DNA of 64,000 bases from Sciurus carolinensis (Eukaryota; Chordata; Mammalia; Rodentia; Sciuridae): the NCBI RefSeq assembly GCF_902686445.1, contig NC_062232.1, forward strand, positions 18,954,897 through 19,018,896, written 5' to 3'. This document shows positions 1 to 11,410 of this stretch, piece after piece. The position numbers and the translations under genes were made by a program. Each line of letters begins with the position of its first letter. Within the stretch, counting starts at the first letter, position 1. The notes under the pieces are model-generated. The model saw only the letters and a program-made list of their open reading frames with translations, searched no databases and had not been told where the DNA came from.

Positions 1-398
1 CAGAATATATTGTCAAATGTTACAGCTTCCATTTAATGTTCACCCTCTACATTTCTTGTCAAATTAGACATGCTAGTAATATCCATAATTACATGTTGCA
101 AGCACGGGAGCTACAGTGTGAAGGGTACTTAGATGCTAATCAGACGTCAGGGAAATCCTTATGAACAATGCATTCAAGCCTCCTCTTGCCTCTGGCTTGG
201 AGGCCAGGCCTAGGTTCTTTTGTCATACAGACATTTTATCTATAATTTCTAAGAGTCCCTGATAATTTAAAGTGCTTCTTGAAAGATAAAATTGCAGAAA
301 GCTAATCTCCAGGGGATATGGAGAAATATTTTCATTTACCAAGCTTATGTCATGTTAATATTATCTTAGCAGACCACACCAAACATGAAAATTTAAGG
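1..398. other. Non-coding, nothing recognised
   Basis: AT-rich sequence with no long reading frame and no repeat family that I recognise. It ends at the target-site duplication of the ID SINE that follows. Confidence 0.5.
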
Positions 399-411
399 CT
401 ATGGCTATATT

Positions 412-540
412 GTTTTTAATATTTTTTGTAGTTGTTGATGAATCTTTTATTTTATTTATTTTATGTAGTGCTGAGGATTGAACCTAGGGCCTCACACATG
501 CCAGGCAAGTACTTTACCACTGAGTCACAACTCCAGGCAC
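412..540 (-). mobile_element. ID-type SINE, long-tail form
   Basis: Read on the minus strand this is a tRNA-derived ID SINE: a Pol III B-box-like stretch around the reverse complement of GGATTGAACC, the CTCAGTGGTA A-box region, and a tail of the CACATAAAATAAATAAAATAAA type. A 13-bp target-site duplication, CTATGGCTATATT, flanks it at 399-411 and 541-553, so the ends are secure. It has no coding capacity and would have been moved by L1 proteins. Substitutions in the boxes suggest it is moderately old. Confidence 0.9.
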
Positions 541-674
541 CTATGGCTATATTAAAGATTCATGTTCCTCAACTTCCCATCCAGTCTTCTGAGACTCTGC
601 TCCACCCATGCTCATTCCCTGAACCCAGCTATTCTCATTTGTACTGCCATCATGGTTTCTTCCCTCATGAGTTT

Positions 675-830
675 AATCAATACAAATTTTTTTAACACTT
701 TTTATGTACCTGGTACTGTGCAGCAAAGATGAATGATTCCTATCCTCAATGCAGCCACAGTAAGATGGAGGACACAGGCACATGAAGAAATTATTTTAAA
801 CCATAGGGTAACTGATATGATAGTGACATA
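675..830 (-). repeat. Possible L2 LINE 3' end
   Basis: The order of words (ACTTTTTATGTACCTGGTACTGTGC, then GATGAATGATTCC) resembles the reverse complement of the 3' end of L2, which reads as a run ending in a GTGCTCAATAAATA-type motif. The copy is very diverged; this is recognition by eye only. Confidence 0.35.
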
Positions 831-3244
831 TCCAACATGTTCCAGAAGTACTAAGGAGGGGAACCCAAGTCATCCGGAAAGGTATGCACATGCATGCATG
901 TGCATGTAAATGTGTTATGGAGAGCAGGGATATGACAGGTGCTGTTGGTGCCTTACCAAAACCTCCTGGAATTCCTTTGAATTTTGACCAGCTTTGACTG
1001 TTTTCACTCCCAGTAGCCAGTGCTGGGTCTCTTTGTTGGAGGATAGTGCTCAGGCCTCAGGGCCCACTTTGTGTGTGGGGCTGCACTGAGGAGTGGAGAT
1101 GCCTGAGAATTTGTTTCCCCGGGGGCAGTCCTTATGTCTGATTGGCATCCAGCTCCTTCACCCCTGATCAAGACAACTCTTCTGTATAATCTATACTATC
1201 TCCAAAAGTCCCCAATGTAATGGAGCCAAAGTTACTCTCCATGGTAATACTACATCCTTCCATGGACTCCTCCCCTTCCAGTCTCTAGTCCCTGTTCTCC
1301 TATTTGTTTCTCCTGTGAAAATCTACTAATAAATTACTTGTACATGAATTCTCATTTTAGGGCCAGCATCTGGGCTACCAAAATGAAGACAGGGAGAGTA
1401 AAGGAGAGAAGTCTTCTTTGAGGGTTCATCTAAGTCAGGTCCTGAGAGTCTAGAAGACTCCAGCAAGATGAAGGAGGTAAGAGTTTCGCCCCAAGGGGGG
1501 CAGTGAAAAGGGGATGATCTGGAGAGACATTTCTGAAAGCACAAACAAAAGCATGCTGGTGATAATAGCCTAGAACACATAAGGAGCTACAAGCACATCC
1601 CAGAGCACAACCTTTGAGAAAAGGATTGCCTGGTGATAAGAGAATTGGCCATGGTAGGTGTACTTAACTATGGAAATAAACAAACACTAAAAATCAAGGC
1701 TTTTTTTCCTTATAGAACTGATTTGCCAGCACACCATTTTGGCATGCAAAGTTTGCTTTTACTCCATAGTCAACAATGGGAAGTCACTGACTATTTTTAG
1801 CGATGGAGTTATATAGCCAGATTTGTATTTTTATATCCAAAAACTTGAAACATAGAGAACAATAAGGACCAGTCATGGTTGGCATGGTGTAGTAGTTTGT
1901 CTGGATGTAAGGACTGATGAACAGGTTAACTGGGTAGATTACTGAGTCAGCCACCAACACAACTGGAAAATGCAGAAGGAAAAGTCAATTTGAGGGACAA
2001 GTTTATACTGGAAATGTTGAATTGCAGAATTCTGAGGGACTGAGCAGTTGCATGTAAGATGTAAGTTACAACTCCAGTTACTTAGGAGAAGAAACAAGTA
2101 AGTGCTGGCCAGGTGCTACTGGTCAAACACATTTTCTCTTCCTTGGTGTGGTAGTCTTTGTTGCTAACCACCTTCCTGTCCCTTTCTACTTGTACTCATA
2201 CTTCTTTAGGCCTCAGTATAAGGACACCTCCTCTGAAGGTGGGGCTGTTCTACCCAGCCTTGGCAGGTCCAGGCCCTAAGTAATTCACTTCTTCTGGATT
2301 TCTAGTTCTCTCTGTCATTTAAGGCTATCAGAATATCGCCTAAAATACTCCTCATGTGGCCCCACCCTGTATCCTTAATTAATGGCCCTCTTCCCCAAAC
2401 ATGACCTTGAACCACAAAATCAGACATTTATCCTTCAATCCTTCCCTCTCTCAGGTGATTTCCCAGTTTTCCAGAACAGCTGGTCCAACAGTAGAGGGAA
2501 ACTTTAACTTCCTTCCTTCAATGAGGTAGGCGATAATCTTAATATCTGGAGGACTGAACTCAGGCTCCCAAGTACCCAAACTATTTCTATTCTAGGACCT
2601 AGGGAATCTAAGGAACATGGTATTCTTGGAGGCTAATCATGACCACTCAGTTTCATGAAGAAGTTCTGACTTTCATTTCACTACATAAATCATTAACTTT
2701 TGCTTGAAGACATAGTTTACATTCAAATTCTATAGGCATATGTAAGCAATGTTTAGAGTAAGATAATAGACTTGCTTAATTCCTGCAGCTTTATCACTTC
2801 CAGGTCCCTACCTCAACAGAGTTATAAATAACAAACCAAATATAGATATTTTGAAAATAAATATTTAAAGCAGACTTTAATGCCTTCCTAGTGAAAACAT
2901 GGTCAAAGAAACCCTGGAACCTACCAGAAGTATATATTATATTTAAGTAGGAAATAGATCAATTTTCCTAAAGTAATGAAATCCAGACATATTATCATTT
3001 GTTAGACATAATTTAAAAATGAGTTTGCAAAATTCATAGGTGACCAGACAACTTCATCAATTGCTTAATTGTAAAGCTCGAGTTCTATCCTTAATGTTCT
3101 TTTTCAATGTAACACTGACATTTAGTCATTCTAAGAAAAGTTAAGGGGGAAAATACTCAATCCCAGAAAAAAATTTCATTTAAAACTCCAGAATCCCTGC
3201 ACTAAGCAAACTTATGTGAATAATTTTTCCACTTGAATTTCTAA
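831..3244. other. Non-coding, nothing recognised
   Basis: About 2.4 kb without a convincing exon or repeat. It includes a short alternating GCATGCATGTGCATG stretch near 885-905. An 84-residue minus-strand frame at 1326-1580 has no recognisable domain and no neighbouring splice or promoter context, so it is treated as chance. Confidence 0.5.
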
Positions 3245-3251
3245 ATTATTT

Positions 3252-3469
3252 GTTTATCTATTTTTTTACTTCTCTATTTATTTATGTTTAGACCTAGGGA
3301 TTGAACCGAGGTAAGCTCTACCACTGAGTTACATCCCCAGTCCTTTTTTGTTTTATTTTGAGACAGGGTCTCACTAAGTTGCTGAGGCTGCCTTGAATTT
3401 GCAATCTTCCTGCTTCAGCCTCTTCAGTTGCTGGCATTATAGGAGTGTGTCACTACACCAGGCCTTCAG
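3252..3469 (-). mobile_element. B1-dID composite SINE
   Basis: On the minus strand a 7SL-derived B1-like monomer (reverse complement of the GAGACAGGGTCTC and TGCTGAGGCTG words) is followed by an ID-like tail (ATTGAACC, CTACCACTGAG). This fused order is the B1-dID type found in squirrels and dormice. A short duplication, ATTATTT, at 3245-3251 and 3470-3476 is a possible target site, but at 7 bp in AT-rich DNA it could be chance. The copy is diverged. Confidence 0.85.
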
Positions 3470-4010
3470 ATTATTTTTACACATCCTGGGAAAACATTTA
3501 AAGAAAACAATTCAAAACCTACCAAGCTTTCATAAAGTACACATTCTTAACTTTCATCTAGATACTTAGCTAAAAAAAAAATGGATTCATTTTTGCCCCC
3601 ATTTCTCAATATCCTTACTTGGGAACTAAGAGAAATCATGGAAGATTTAATCTCAAAGAGTACTTCTGAAGTTCAGGAGAATAGAAGAGATTTTTTTATG
3701 AACCATTAGTGACATAAATGGAGATTGCTCAAGGGACATAATCATCCACTTCACATAAATAGGATATGGTTATGTAGCAATAAAAACACAGGATTCACTT
3801 AAACATGAAAACTTGAATATATTTGGAGTTTTCTACATTGATACGCATTACATTAATTTCTAGACTTTTAAAATATGAAATGATAACTTGGATTGGAATG
3901 ATTCTTGAAAATAAAAGTTGAATATTTGAACCTAAATTAAGGGAACTTGTTGATCAACTATAAACGGTTTTACTATTAGCTTAATATGTTTATGTTAAAG
4001 AATAAGTTGT

Positions 4011-4121
4011 TGGGGCCTGGGGTTGTGGCTCAGTGGTAAAGCGCTTACCTAGCACCTGTGAGGCACTGGGTTCAATCCTCAGCACCACATAAAAAATAAA
4101 TAAAATATAGTTATTTAAAAA
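4011..4121 (+). mobile_element. ID-type SINE, long-tail form
   Basis: A head of GGTTGTGGCTCAGTGGTAAAG (A-box region) and GGTTCAATCC (B box) is followed by CACATAAAAAATAAATAAAATA. The target-site duplication AATAAGTTGT lies at 4001-4010 and 4122-4131. The first bases look like the standard 5' end, so the insertion appears full length. Confidence 0.92.
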
Positions 4122-4131
4122 AATAAGTTGT

Positions 4132-5929
4132 CATTTCATAGCCACATTATATATACTAGCTAATGAAGACACAAACTTTCTCTTATTCAAAGTAAATGAA
4201 AAGATGCAAACCAATCCAAAACCTAAGATGAATCATGTTATGCTGAGAATTTCATTTTATTCTTCATATGCAGATAGTGGGCTTTTTGCAGATAATGTTT
4301 GAAGAAAAACACTATGGGCTTAGAGCAAACACAGCTGGGATTGAGAGCTGGCACATTAACTTTTTAAATAAATGGAGGAATTAATATTAGTGATTAATTT
4401 CTGAAATTCTCTTTTAAACTTTTTTCTTATCTATAAAATCATGAAAATAATGCTATGGAGAACAAGATTAATGTTAACATATTTATAGTCCCTGGCAAAA
4501 GGCTGAAATATAGTAGATGGTCAGAACATAGTAGCTACCTTGCTTTAAAAATCTAAAGGTTCCCCATTACCTTCAAATTACTTAATATGGCTCCAAAGAC
4601 CTTACTTCTGATGACTTCTTTGTGTAATATGTCCTTCTCATGTACTTCACTGGTGGTCTCCAGAGGCACATGGACCAGGGAAGGTATAGAAGATCCTTTT
4701 GTGCCCTGTCCATTTTAGGCCTTCACATTTCAGTATGCACCAGCCAACTCTAAATGACATCATCTATATCTCTTTGTCTTGGGACTTTCTCCAAAGTTAC
4801 AGAAGGTCAATCAGACTGTCCATGCAGAAAGCTAGAAATGTTGGAGATTTGACCTCCTCCTGGGTGTAGCCTTTAAACCATTGACTAGGGGTTGTTAAAT
4901 ACCCTAGTTCCATCATCCCTCAGGAGAGATAGATCTGAGATATCTGTCGAGGACTGTGAAGGCTTTGAAATTTTACCCTGCCTGCAAGCTAGCAGGTTAG
5001 CCTGCCATAGTTTCATGCTATGACTGAAGACATTAGGATACCTGAGTCAGACAAAGAACTTTATTACTCATGGAATAGCAGACAGCATGAACTTCATGTT
5101 TTCATTGGTTACCCCTGACACCCAAATGTCATGAGGGTTTTGTGGAGTAGTCTAGGCAGATTCTATGCACACAATGGGTTTGTGTCATAATTAAAGAACA
5201 TAATTAAAACTTAGGAACTCAGTTTTAGAACCATTAGAAAATCTGTCCAACCTTTGTCCCAGAGAAAGACATATTTTCCTGTCAGAAAACAAATCTGCTC
5301 TCTGCCCCTGAATGGTAACATTAACTATATTCCATGGCTGTTTGCAATACAAATACTCTTGGGAAAACATAGATGGGGACAACAGTTGTCACAGGATGTG
5401 TAGAAACATCGTGAAGAATGATCTCCCAACATTGTGTGCAACATTGTCATACTTCCCCAACAGGACTAAGTTTCAGTAGCACACAGTAGTTACTCTCTTA
5501 TTGGTATATATTTTATTGGCTTCCTATTCTTCTCTGTCTCATTTCTCCATTCCCTAACTTCTTAAGATAACCTGGTAAATAAATGACTTGCAGATATCTG
5601 GAAAAAAATTAGAATGCTACTGGGAAAGAACAAAAAAAAAAATCAATGGTAGGTCAAGCATAGAGTCTACTACAATTCACATTTCTCCTGCAGAAGTTAG
5701 AAGGATTTGCTTTAGGCATTGTAGTTTGGCTAGCCTAAAAAAGTAAATAGAGCTATCTATCTTGCATTAGTTAAAGATACAGTTTTAATTGAAATGTATT
5801 TTGCAGTATTTCCTGACCAATTAATTGAATTATCTCATTGGCATAGTTAAACTACTAAGAAATTTATTTGCCCCAATGCTTCCCAATGAGATGACCCTTT
5901 CCCAGAAGAAAATGAACTTTATGACAACT
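4132..5929. other. Non-coding; possible L2 scrap near 4550-4650
   Basis: No exon is evident. Around 4550-4650 the wording (CCCCATTACCTTCAAATTACTTAATATGGCTCC, split here by eye) is faintly like the L2 3' region, but divergence is too high to be sure. The rest of the stretch is unrecognised. Confidence 0.4.
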
Positions 5930-6015
5930 TCTGATGTATATATACATATATATGTATGTATATATAAATGACAGCATTGTGTGTATATATAAATATATAT
6001 AAACACATATATATA
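5930..6015. repeat. AT-rich simple repeat (TATA/CATA)
   Basis: Imperfect alternating TA/TG/CA dinucleotides, such as TATATATACATATATATG, interrupted by a short unique segment. A 72-residue reading frame rich in Y and I across it is a by-product of the repeat. Confidence 0.85.
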
Positions 6016-6379
6016 ACATTCTGATCATATACAGAATGGAATTCGATAGAATTTGATAATTGAGAAAACAAGATTTTTCCATTTCAAAGAGTAGGATGTT
6101 CTTTATTTTAGGTCACAATAGTAAAGATTCACTTTGAATTGCACATATATAAAATTCAGAAAGACCATTTTCTTAGCGAATAGCTATAGTTCTAGCCACA
6201 AACAAAAATAAGGATGTTTTCCATTTGTTTCCCCAGATGGCTTCTAGCTTTCTCAGACTCCAATTTTCATCCCTTTTACATCCTTCAGTTTGGGTCCTGA
6301 TGTTCTAAATGTTAAGGTCTGTTATAGGAAGAGCTGTGTTTTTGTGTCTATGAAACTGCTTAAGGATAATGCTCTAGTC

Positions 6380-6525
6380 CATTCTTCCTTAGGGTGACCT
6401 CTGGATCAGCAGCAGCAGCACCTGAGAACATATTAAAACTCTGTAGGTGAGGCTCAGCCTCTCTTTAACAAGTCTTCTAGATGATCCTTACACACACTCA
6501 AAATGTGAAAACTACTGCTCAAGAG
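6380..6525. repeat. MER5-like hAT-Charlie fossil
   Basis: The succession CTGGATCAGCAGCAGCAGC, CACCTGAGAACATATTAAAA, AGTCTTCTAGATGATCC and AATGTGAAAACTACTG follows the near-palindromic layout of the MER5 family of non-autonomous hAT elements. Terminal inverted repeats are degraded. The strand cannot be assigned confidently. Confidence 0.5.
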
Positions 6526-7093
6526 TCTTGTCCATAGTCTAGATTCAAGTAAGGAATTACTGCTGGCTTTTCAGTCAAAGAAACCAGTTACCAGCAGCCT
6601 GGTCATCCAAATTCAAGTAGCTTCAAATACAGGTTTTGATTATGTTGATGTCATATTACCTCAGAGATTATATCCTAAAGTCTGTGAACTAGAACATGGG
6701 CCATTGAATCATTGAGTTTTCACTCCTTCTTTTAGTGTGCACTTTGAGTGGTTTTGGTGTTTGGACTGTGTCCCTTAGGTGACATTATCATCATTTCATA
6801 AAGCGACATTCACATCTTCATAAGGTCTTTCCTGATTAACCCTATCTTCCTCTGATGTGGCATTTTATCTATGACTTGATGCCTTAACATTTGCATATTC
6901 GTTTTGCATGACATTAATCTGCATTCAAGTCATGTGCTTTGAAAATATTCTCTGAGTAGGTTACATCCATCTGTCAGACCAGAGCTTAGCACAGACCATG
7001 ATTTTTTTCTCCTCAGTTCTATGTGGCCTCTGTAACTATGTAGGTCAGTGTGACACCAACCAAGCAGTGAAATACATATGAATGTGCATGCAT

Positions 7094-7094
<1 letters not shown>
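6526..7094. other. Non-coding, nothing recognised
   Basis: No exon, repeat family or RNA gene was recognised in this stretch. Confidence 0.45.
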
Positions 7095-7127
<33 letters not shown>

Positions 7128-7136
7128 TGTGGTGTA
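7095..7136 (+). repeat. (TG)n microsatellite
   Basis: An uninterrupted TG run of about 31 bases (7096-7126) followed by a degenerate GTGTGGTGT end. Reading frames crossing it (poly-VC on plus, poly-HT on minus) are artefacts. Confidence 0.98.
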
Positions 7137-7780
7137 CGGGCATCTTGGTACCACAAATTTTTTTAAGAAAAAAAAATTAGGAGAAACCATTCAAATTCTC
7201 CTTAAGTCATGCCTTCAGGATCGGGTTTCTCCAAATTCCCCACCATCTTCACATTGCCTAGTCCTTGTCATCAACAATGAGTGAAGTACACTTAAAAAGC
7301 CAGTGAGGCCCATTTTCTTCCCAATTGACCAGTCAAAAGAAAAAGCATACTCCTCTGTCATCACATGCCGAGATCTAGGTCACAGCTACAGAGGAGAGGA
7401 AAGGCTAGGGTGGCCAACTATCCCCAATTTGCCTGGGACTGAGGAGTTTCCCAGGGTGCTAGGCTTTCAGTGCTAAAACCAGGATAATCTTGGGCAAATT
7501 GGAGCAGACTCAGCTTTCACATTGTACACTACCCACTACTCAAGCCAACCTGCCAGGGAGATAGAACTGTAGTCAGACCTTCCCAAGTCCTCTGACCCAT
7601 ACCCTCCAGGGCAGCCCTGGGTAAGGTTGTTCAGTGTGCAAAATGACCAGATTACCCACTTTCTCAATTTTACAGTTTTCTCTACATCTCTTCTCTTCCT
7701 ATTTTCCCAGTTCCCTGAGTCTTTTTGGTTCTTGCCTCTCCCACCCCTCCCATTAAACCTTGCCCAGAGGAAATCTCATC
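7137..7780. other. Non-coding, nothing recognised
   Basis: No exon or repeat identified. A polypyrimidine-rich patch occurs near 7670-7760. Confidence 0.4.
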
Positions 7781-7782
7781 CA

Positions 7783-7955
7783 AGAGCAGTAGCTCTTAAA
7801 CCTGGCTGCATGTCAGAAATATTCGGTATACTTTTTAAATGTCTGAATGCCTGAACCTCACTGGCTATAATTCAGATTCATTGATCTTCAGTAGAGCCAG
7901 AGTTGGTATTTTTTAAAAGCTCCTCTTGATGATTCTAATCAGCAGCTACAGGCAG
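7783..7955. repeat. MER5-like hAT fossil, copy 1 of 3
   Basis: Begins with AGCAGTAGCTCTTAAACCTGG, a degraded form of the MER5 terminal repeat CAGTGGTTCTCAAA, and runs through AAAGCTCCTCTTGATGATTCTAATC, typical of the distal half. The second terminal repeat is poorly preserved. It lies beside two further copies. Confidence 0.55.
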
Positions 7956-7957
7956 GA

Positions 7958-8130
7958 GTCACATTGTTCTCAATGTGGACATACATTGGAATCACCTGGG
8001 AAGTTTTAAAACTACTTATGTCTGGGTCCTAGCCTCTGAGAATCTCATTTAATTGGTCTTGGGCACAGACTATCCTGGATTGGTAAAAACTCCCTGGAAG
8101 AATTTAATGTGCAGCCATTTTGAGAACCAC
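7958..8130. repeat. MER5-like hAT fossil, copy 2 of 3
   Basis: Both ends are visible: ATTGTTCTCAATGTGG at the start and TTTTGAGAACCACTGAT at the end form the inverted terminal repeat. TTGGAATCACCTGGGAAG and GTCTGGGTCCTAGCC match the internal pattern. It is short and non-coding. Confidence 0.7.
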
Positions 8131-8154
8131 TGATCTGACCTTGCTATTCAAAAT

Positions 8155-8315
8155 GCGCTCCACCCATCAGCAATTTTGACACCACCTGCAAGTTTGTTAG
8201 ACCCATGTATCATGACCTTGCCTACTGAAACACAATCTGCCTTTAATAAAATCCCCCAGGTTATTCATACGCACATCAAAGATTGAGAAGCTCTGGTTCA
8301 GAGTGTTACCCACTC
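8155..8315. repeat. MER5-like hAT fossil, copy 3 of 3
   Basis: CACCTGCAAGTTTGTTAGA, ACTGAAACACAATCTGCC and CCCCCAGGTTATTCATACG followed by GATTGAGAAGCTCTGG show the MER5 layout with the distal inverted repeat. Its left inverted repeat is decayed. Confidence 0.6.
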
Positions 8316-8636
8316 CCAGTGAATATAACAAGAACTAGAAAATAACCAGAAGACGGTTCTCTTGGAGAATTTTAAACATCAGACAGAGGTAGGAAGCATT
8401 TGATAAAGGAGGGTTTCCCCAGTCCTCTGAGTCATGTCCCCAGAAGCAGTCACCTACTCCTCCTACTCATAAGAACATTCCGGTGTTATTAAATGTCAGC
8501 TGCAGATATACATCTGGCTATGAATCAGACAAGGGGAAACAGACACTGTGGAGGGTTGCTGCTCTTGTTTGTGCTTCCTGGAAGTGGCTGGCAGAGTTCA
8601 ATAACTGGAACTGTTTGTCAAAGTTATCTGGGAACA

Positions 8637-9135
8637 TTATTATTTTTATGCTTTTATTAGTGCATTATAGTTATCCATAACACTGTGGTTCATTTTGACA
8701 TAATCATACATGCATGGAATATAAATTTGCTGCACTTCAGTACCCAGTACTTCCTGTTTCCCTTCTCTCCTCCCTCCCCATTTCCCTTCTCTACTCTACT
8801 GGTCTGTCTTCTATTTTTATAGATTTTTTTAATTAGTGCCTTATGGATATACATAAAGGTGCATACTCATATGTGTACATAGAATATCCATGGTATATTC
8901 ATATCTATACATAGGGTAGTTTGGTCAGATTCATTCCACCATCCTCCCTTCTCCTATCCCTCCCCCCTCCCTTATAATCCCCTTCCTCTGCTCCACTGAT
9001 CTCCCTTCTATTTCATGGGATTCCTCCCTCTTTCTCCCTTATTTTGCTCTAGTTTCTGCATATGAGAGAATGCATTTTACCCTTGACTTTCTGAGTCTGT
9101 CACATTTCACTTAGATTCAGCAAAATGGACCCTGT
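8637..9135 (-). mobile_element. L1 3' end, 5'-truncated, double 3'-UTR unit
   Basis: On the minus strand the last bases of ORF2 (reverse complement of TCACATTTCACTTAG) lead into a 3' UTR with two similar units of about 180 bp (roughly 8820-9020 and 8640-8820), each with a polypurine stretch (seen here as CCCTCCC/CTCCTCC) and a distal TGCACTAATAA-type motif. The same double unit occurs at 15160-15521. The element is severely truncated and non-coding, and I found no secure target-site duplication. Confidence 0.75.
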
Positions 9136-9810
9136 CCCACATAGAAGCAAAGAACATGAGAAATGGGAGAAATGACACAAAGGAATGGCATTATAGAGAT
9201 TAAATTAACATGGATTAGAAATTATGTACATCAGTGGGCAAATTAGCAAGTACTTCCATGTCTAACATACTGAATACTGAGAGGTCAAACATGAGATCCT
9301 GAGCAGAAAACAGTGAAGAACTTTAATTTAATAAAAAGTAAACATTATTTAATTCCTGAAGATGAAGGGCTCCCAGTGCCTACCCCTGCACCTCCATCAT
9401 AATTCAGTACCATTTACTTCTTCCTTCTCTTTAGACTTATTCAGCATTACTGAAATGCACTGGTGATGGATGCAAGTGAACAACACTGGCTCTGAATCAC
9501 ACAATGGTGATTCTACAAGGTCCCTTGAAAGAGCAACAAGACCCCAAAATCTCTATGGAACCAGACTCAAGGAAAAGAGATTATCTACAGAAGTGAAAAA
9601 TGCCAGCTAATTATGTCTAAGGATGAGGCCTTCGGGGTTGAGAATCAAATTCTTGTGGCCTAGATTCTAATAACAAGATAGTTACATATTTTTTCCAGGA
9701 TCATCAGTGGTATCCAAGGGAAAAGGTCAACACCAAGACAATAGTCAACAGAAAGCAAATGTCCTGAATCCCAGAAATTTGTACAATTCCATGTGGATTT
9801 TACAAGTATC
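9136..9810. other. Non-coding, nothing recognised
   Basis: No exon or repeat family recognised. Confidence 0.4.
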
Positions 9811-9823
9811 AAAAGCAGAATCA

Positions 9824-9963
9824 TGGGCTAGGGTTGTGGTCTCAGTGGTAGAGTGCTGCCTAGCACATGTGCGGCACTGGGTTCATCTCCTCAGTTCCCA
9901 CCATAAAAGTAAACAAATAAAATAAGGGTATTGTGTCCATCTACAACTAAAATTAATTTTTAA
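9824..9963 (+). mobile_element. ID-type SINE, long-tail form
   Basis: ID body (GGTTGTGGTCTCAGTGGTAGAG, GGGTTCATCTCCTCAG) with a tail of AAACAAATAAAATAAGGG and a long downstream stretch ending in A-rich sequence. A 13-bp target-site duplication, AAAAGCAGAATCA, at 9811-9823 and 9964-9976 fixes both ends. There are small insertions in the B box. Confidence 0.92.
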
Positions 9964-10204
9964 AAAAGCAGAATCAACTTTAACCACAAGAATTCAAAGA
10001 AAAAATACATACCACATTGGAACACCTAGTGCTAACTTAAATGTAGCATGTTTTAAAAATCCAGTTTAGGGGTCACAGAGCAGGAAGTTTGAACCCATCA
10101 ATTTAAATGTATCTGGAAAAGCAATCCCTCTGACTAGACTGATACCTAGGCACTCAGCAATTACTATGAATTCAGACTATATTTAAGCAACAACAATGCA
10201 ATAA

Positions 10205-10345
10205 TTTTATATTACCACAGGCCATCTCTGGGGAGCTTGTTAGTGATGCCGACTCCAGGCTCCACCCCAGACCTGCTGAGTCAGAATCTGCATTTTTAAC
10301 CGATTACCCAGTTGATTCTTATACCCCTGGAAGTTTAAGAACACT
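10205..10345. repeat. MER5-like hAT fossil
   Basis: CTGGGGAGCTTGTTAGTGATGC, CCACCCCAGACCTGCTGAGTC (by eye) and AGTTTAAGAACACTGATCC follow the MER5 order, ending in a degraded terminal repeat. It is followed directly by a second copy. Confidence 0.6.
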
Positions 10346-10351
10346 GATCCA

Positions 10352-10535
10352 GAAAAGTAATTATCAATCCTGGGTTCACATTTTAATTACCTGGGGAGGT
10401 TTGCAACCTTGTGGCTATTCAGGCCCTACCCCAAACTAATTAACCAGTCTTTGGAGGTAGCATTTAGGCATCTTTGTGTTTTAAAAGTTCTCCAGATGTT
10501 TCTGAAGAAAAGCTCATTGTGAAAATTACTGACTT
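10352..10535. repeat. MER5-like hAT fossil, adjacent copy
   Basis: Starts with ATTATCAATCCTGGGTTCAC, contains ATTACCTGGGGAGGTTTGC and AGTTCTCCAGATG, and ends in GTGAAAATTACTGAC, a decayed form of the GAGAACCACTG terminus. Its position beside the previous copy repeats the arrangement at 7783-8315. Confidence 0.55.
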
Positions 10536-10848
10536 AAGATTTGTAAAGGGCTCTTTATCAGGGTAATAGTCTTTCTTCTTCTCCCCACTTCCACATGAAA
10601 TGCAAGCATCAAAAGTATGTTATAAATTCATAGTTAAAAATTCAAGTGCTTTTCCTTAAGCACCCACATGGGTGTAACATGGTCCTGTGTCCCTGCATAT
10701 TGTTTCATGCTTCCTCAATAGAGTTCAAAGTCTATTGCTCTACCCAGAATGTTCTGTGTGATCTATGAGCCTTATTTTTGTCTGCTCTCAACAATCATAT
10801 ACCCTTTTCTGCCTCTAAGGTGATTATATGACAAAAGGAAATAAGGTA

Positions 10849-11025
10849 GCCAGAGGCTGAGACAGAAGGATGGCAAGTTCAAAGCCAGCCTCAGCAATTT
10901 AGTGAGACCTTAAGTGACTTAGGGTAGGACCCCTGTTTCAAAATTTAAAAAATGAAAACAGCTGAAGATGTGGCTCAGTGGTTAAGCACCCTGGGTTCAA
11001 TCACTGGTACAAAGAGAAAAAAAAG
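10849..11025 (+). mobile_element. B1-dID composite SINE, 5'-truncated
   Basis: The B1 part begins inside the monomer (AGGCTGAGACAGAAGG), continues to AGTGAGACC, and is joined to an ID-like tail (ATGTGGCTCAGTGGTTAAG, GGGTTCAATCACTGG). A 7-bp duplication, TAAGGTA, lies at 10842-10848 and 11026-11032. The first ~25 bases of a full B1 head are missing. Confidence 0.85.
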
Positions 11026-11162
11026 TAAGGTAAATATACTGCTCCAGTTTTTAGTCCTCAAAGCCCCCACATCCAAGAGACCTCTCAATCACAGACAAAA
11101 AACAAGAAGGTTGGTAACCCCCAGAAATAACCAATGTGAATCTCTAAAAACATATCCAGGTG

Positions 11163-11410
11163 ACTTTTTTCTTTTTTTCCTTTTTCCTTTTTTTTTTTTT
11201 TTTGGTACAGGTGATTGAACCCAGGGGTAACTTAACCTCTGAGTCTTCTTCCCCCACTACCCCCTCTTTAATATTTTATTTAGATGCAGGGTATCACTGA
11301 ATTGCCCAGGGCCTTGCTAAATGCTGAGACTGGCTTTGAACTCTCCATCCTCCTGCCTCAGCCTCCTGAGGTCACCCGAATTATAGGTACTGTACCACAG
11401 CACCCTGGCC
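11163..11410 (-). mobile_element. B1-dID composite SINE
   Basis: The T-run at 11189-11204 is the A tail of a minus-strand insertion. The ID-like part (GGTACAGGTGATTGAACCC) comes next, then the B1-like part (TGCCTCAGCCTCCTGAGG, ATTATAGGTACTGTACC). The order fits a B1-dID on the minus strand. No convincing target-site duplication was found. Confidence 0.85.

Noticed and set aside
6930..7284. Frames with poly-TH or poly-VC
   Set aside because: They are translations of the (TG)n microsatellite at 7095.
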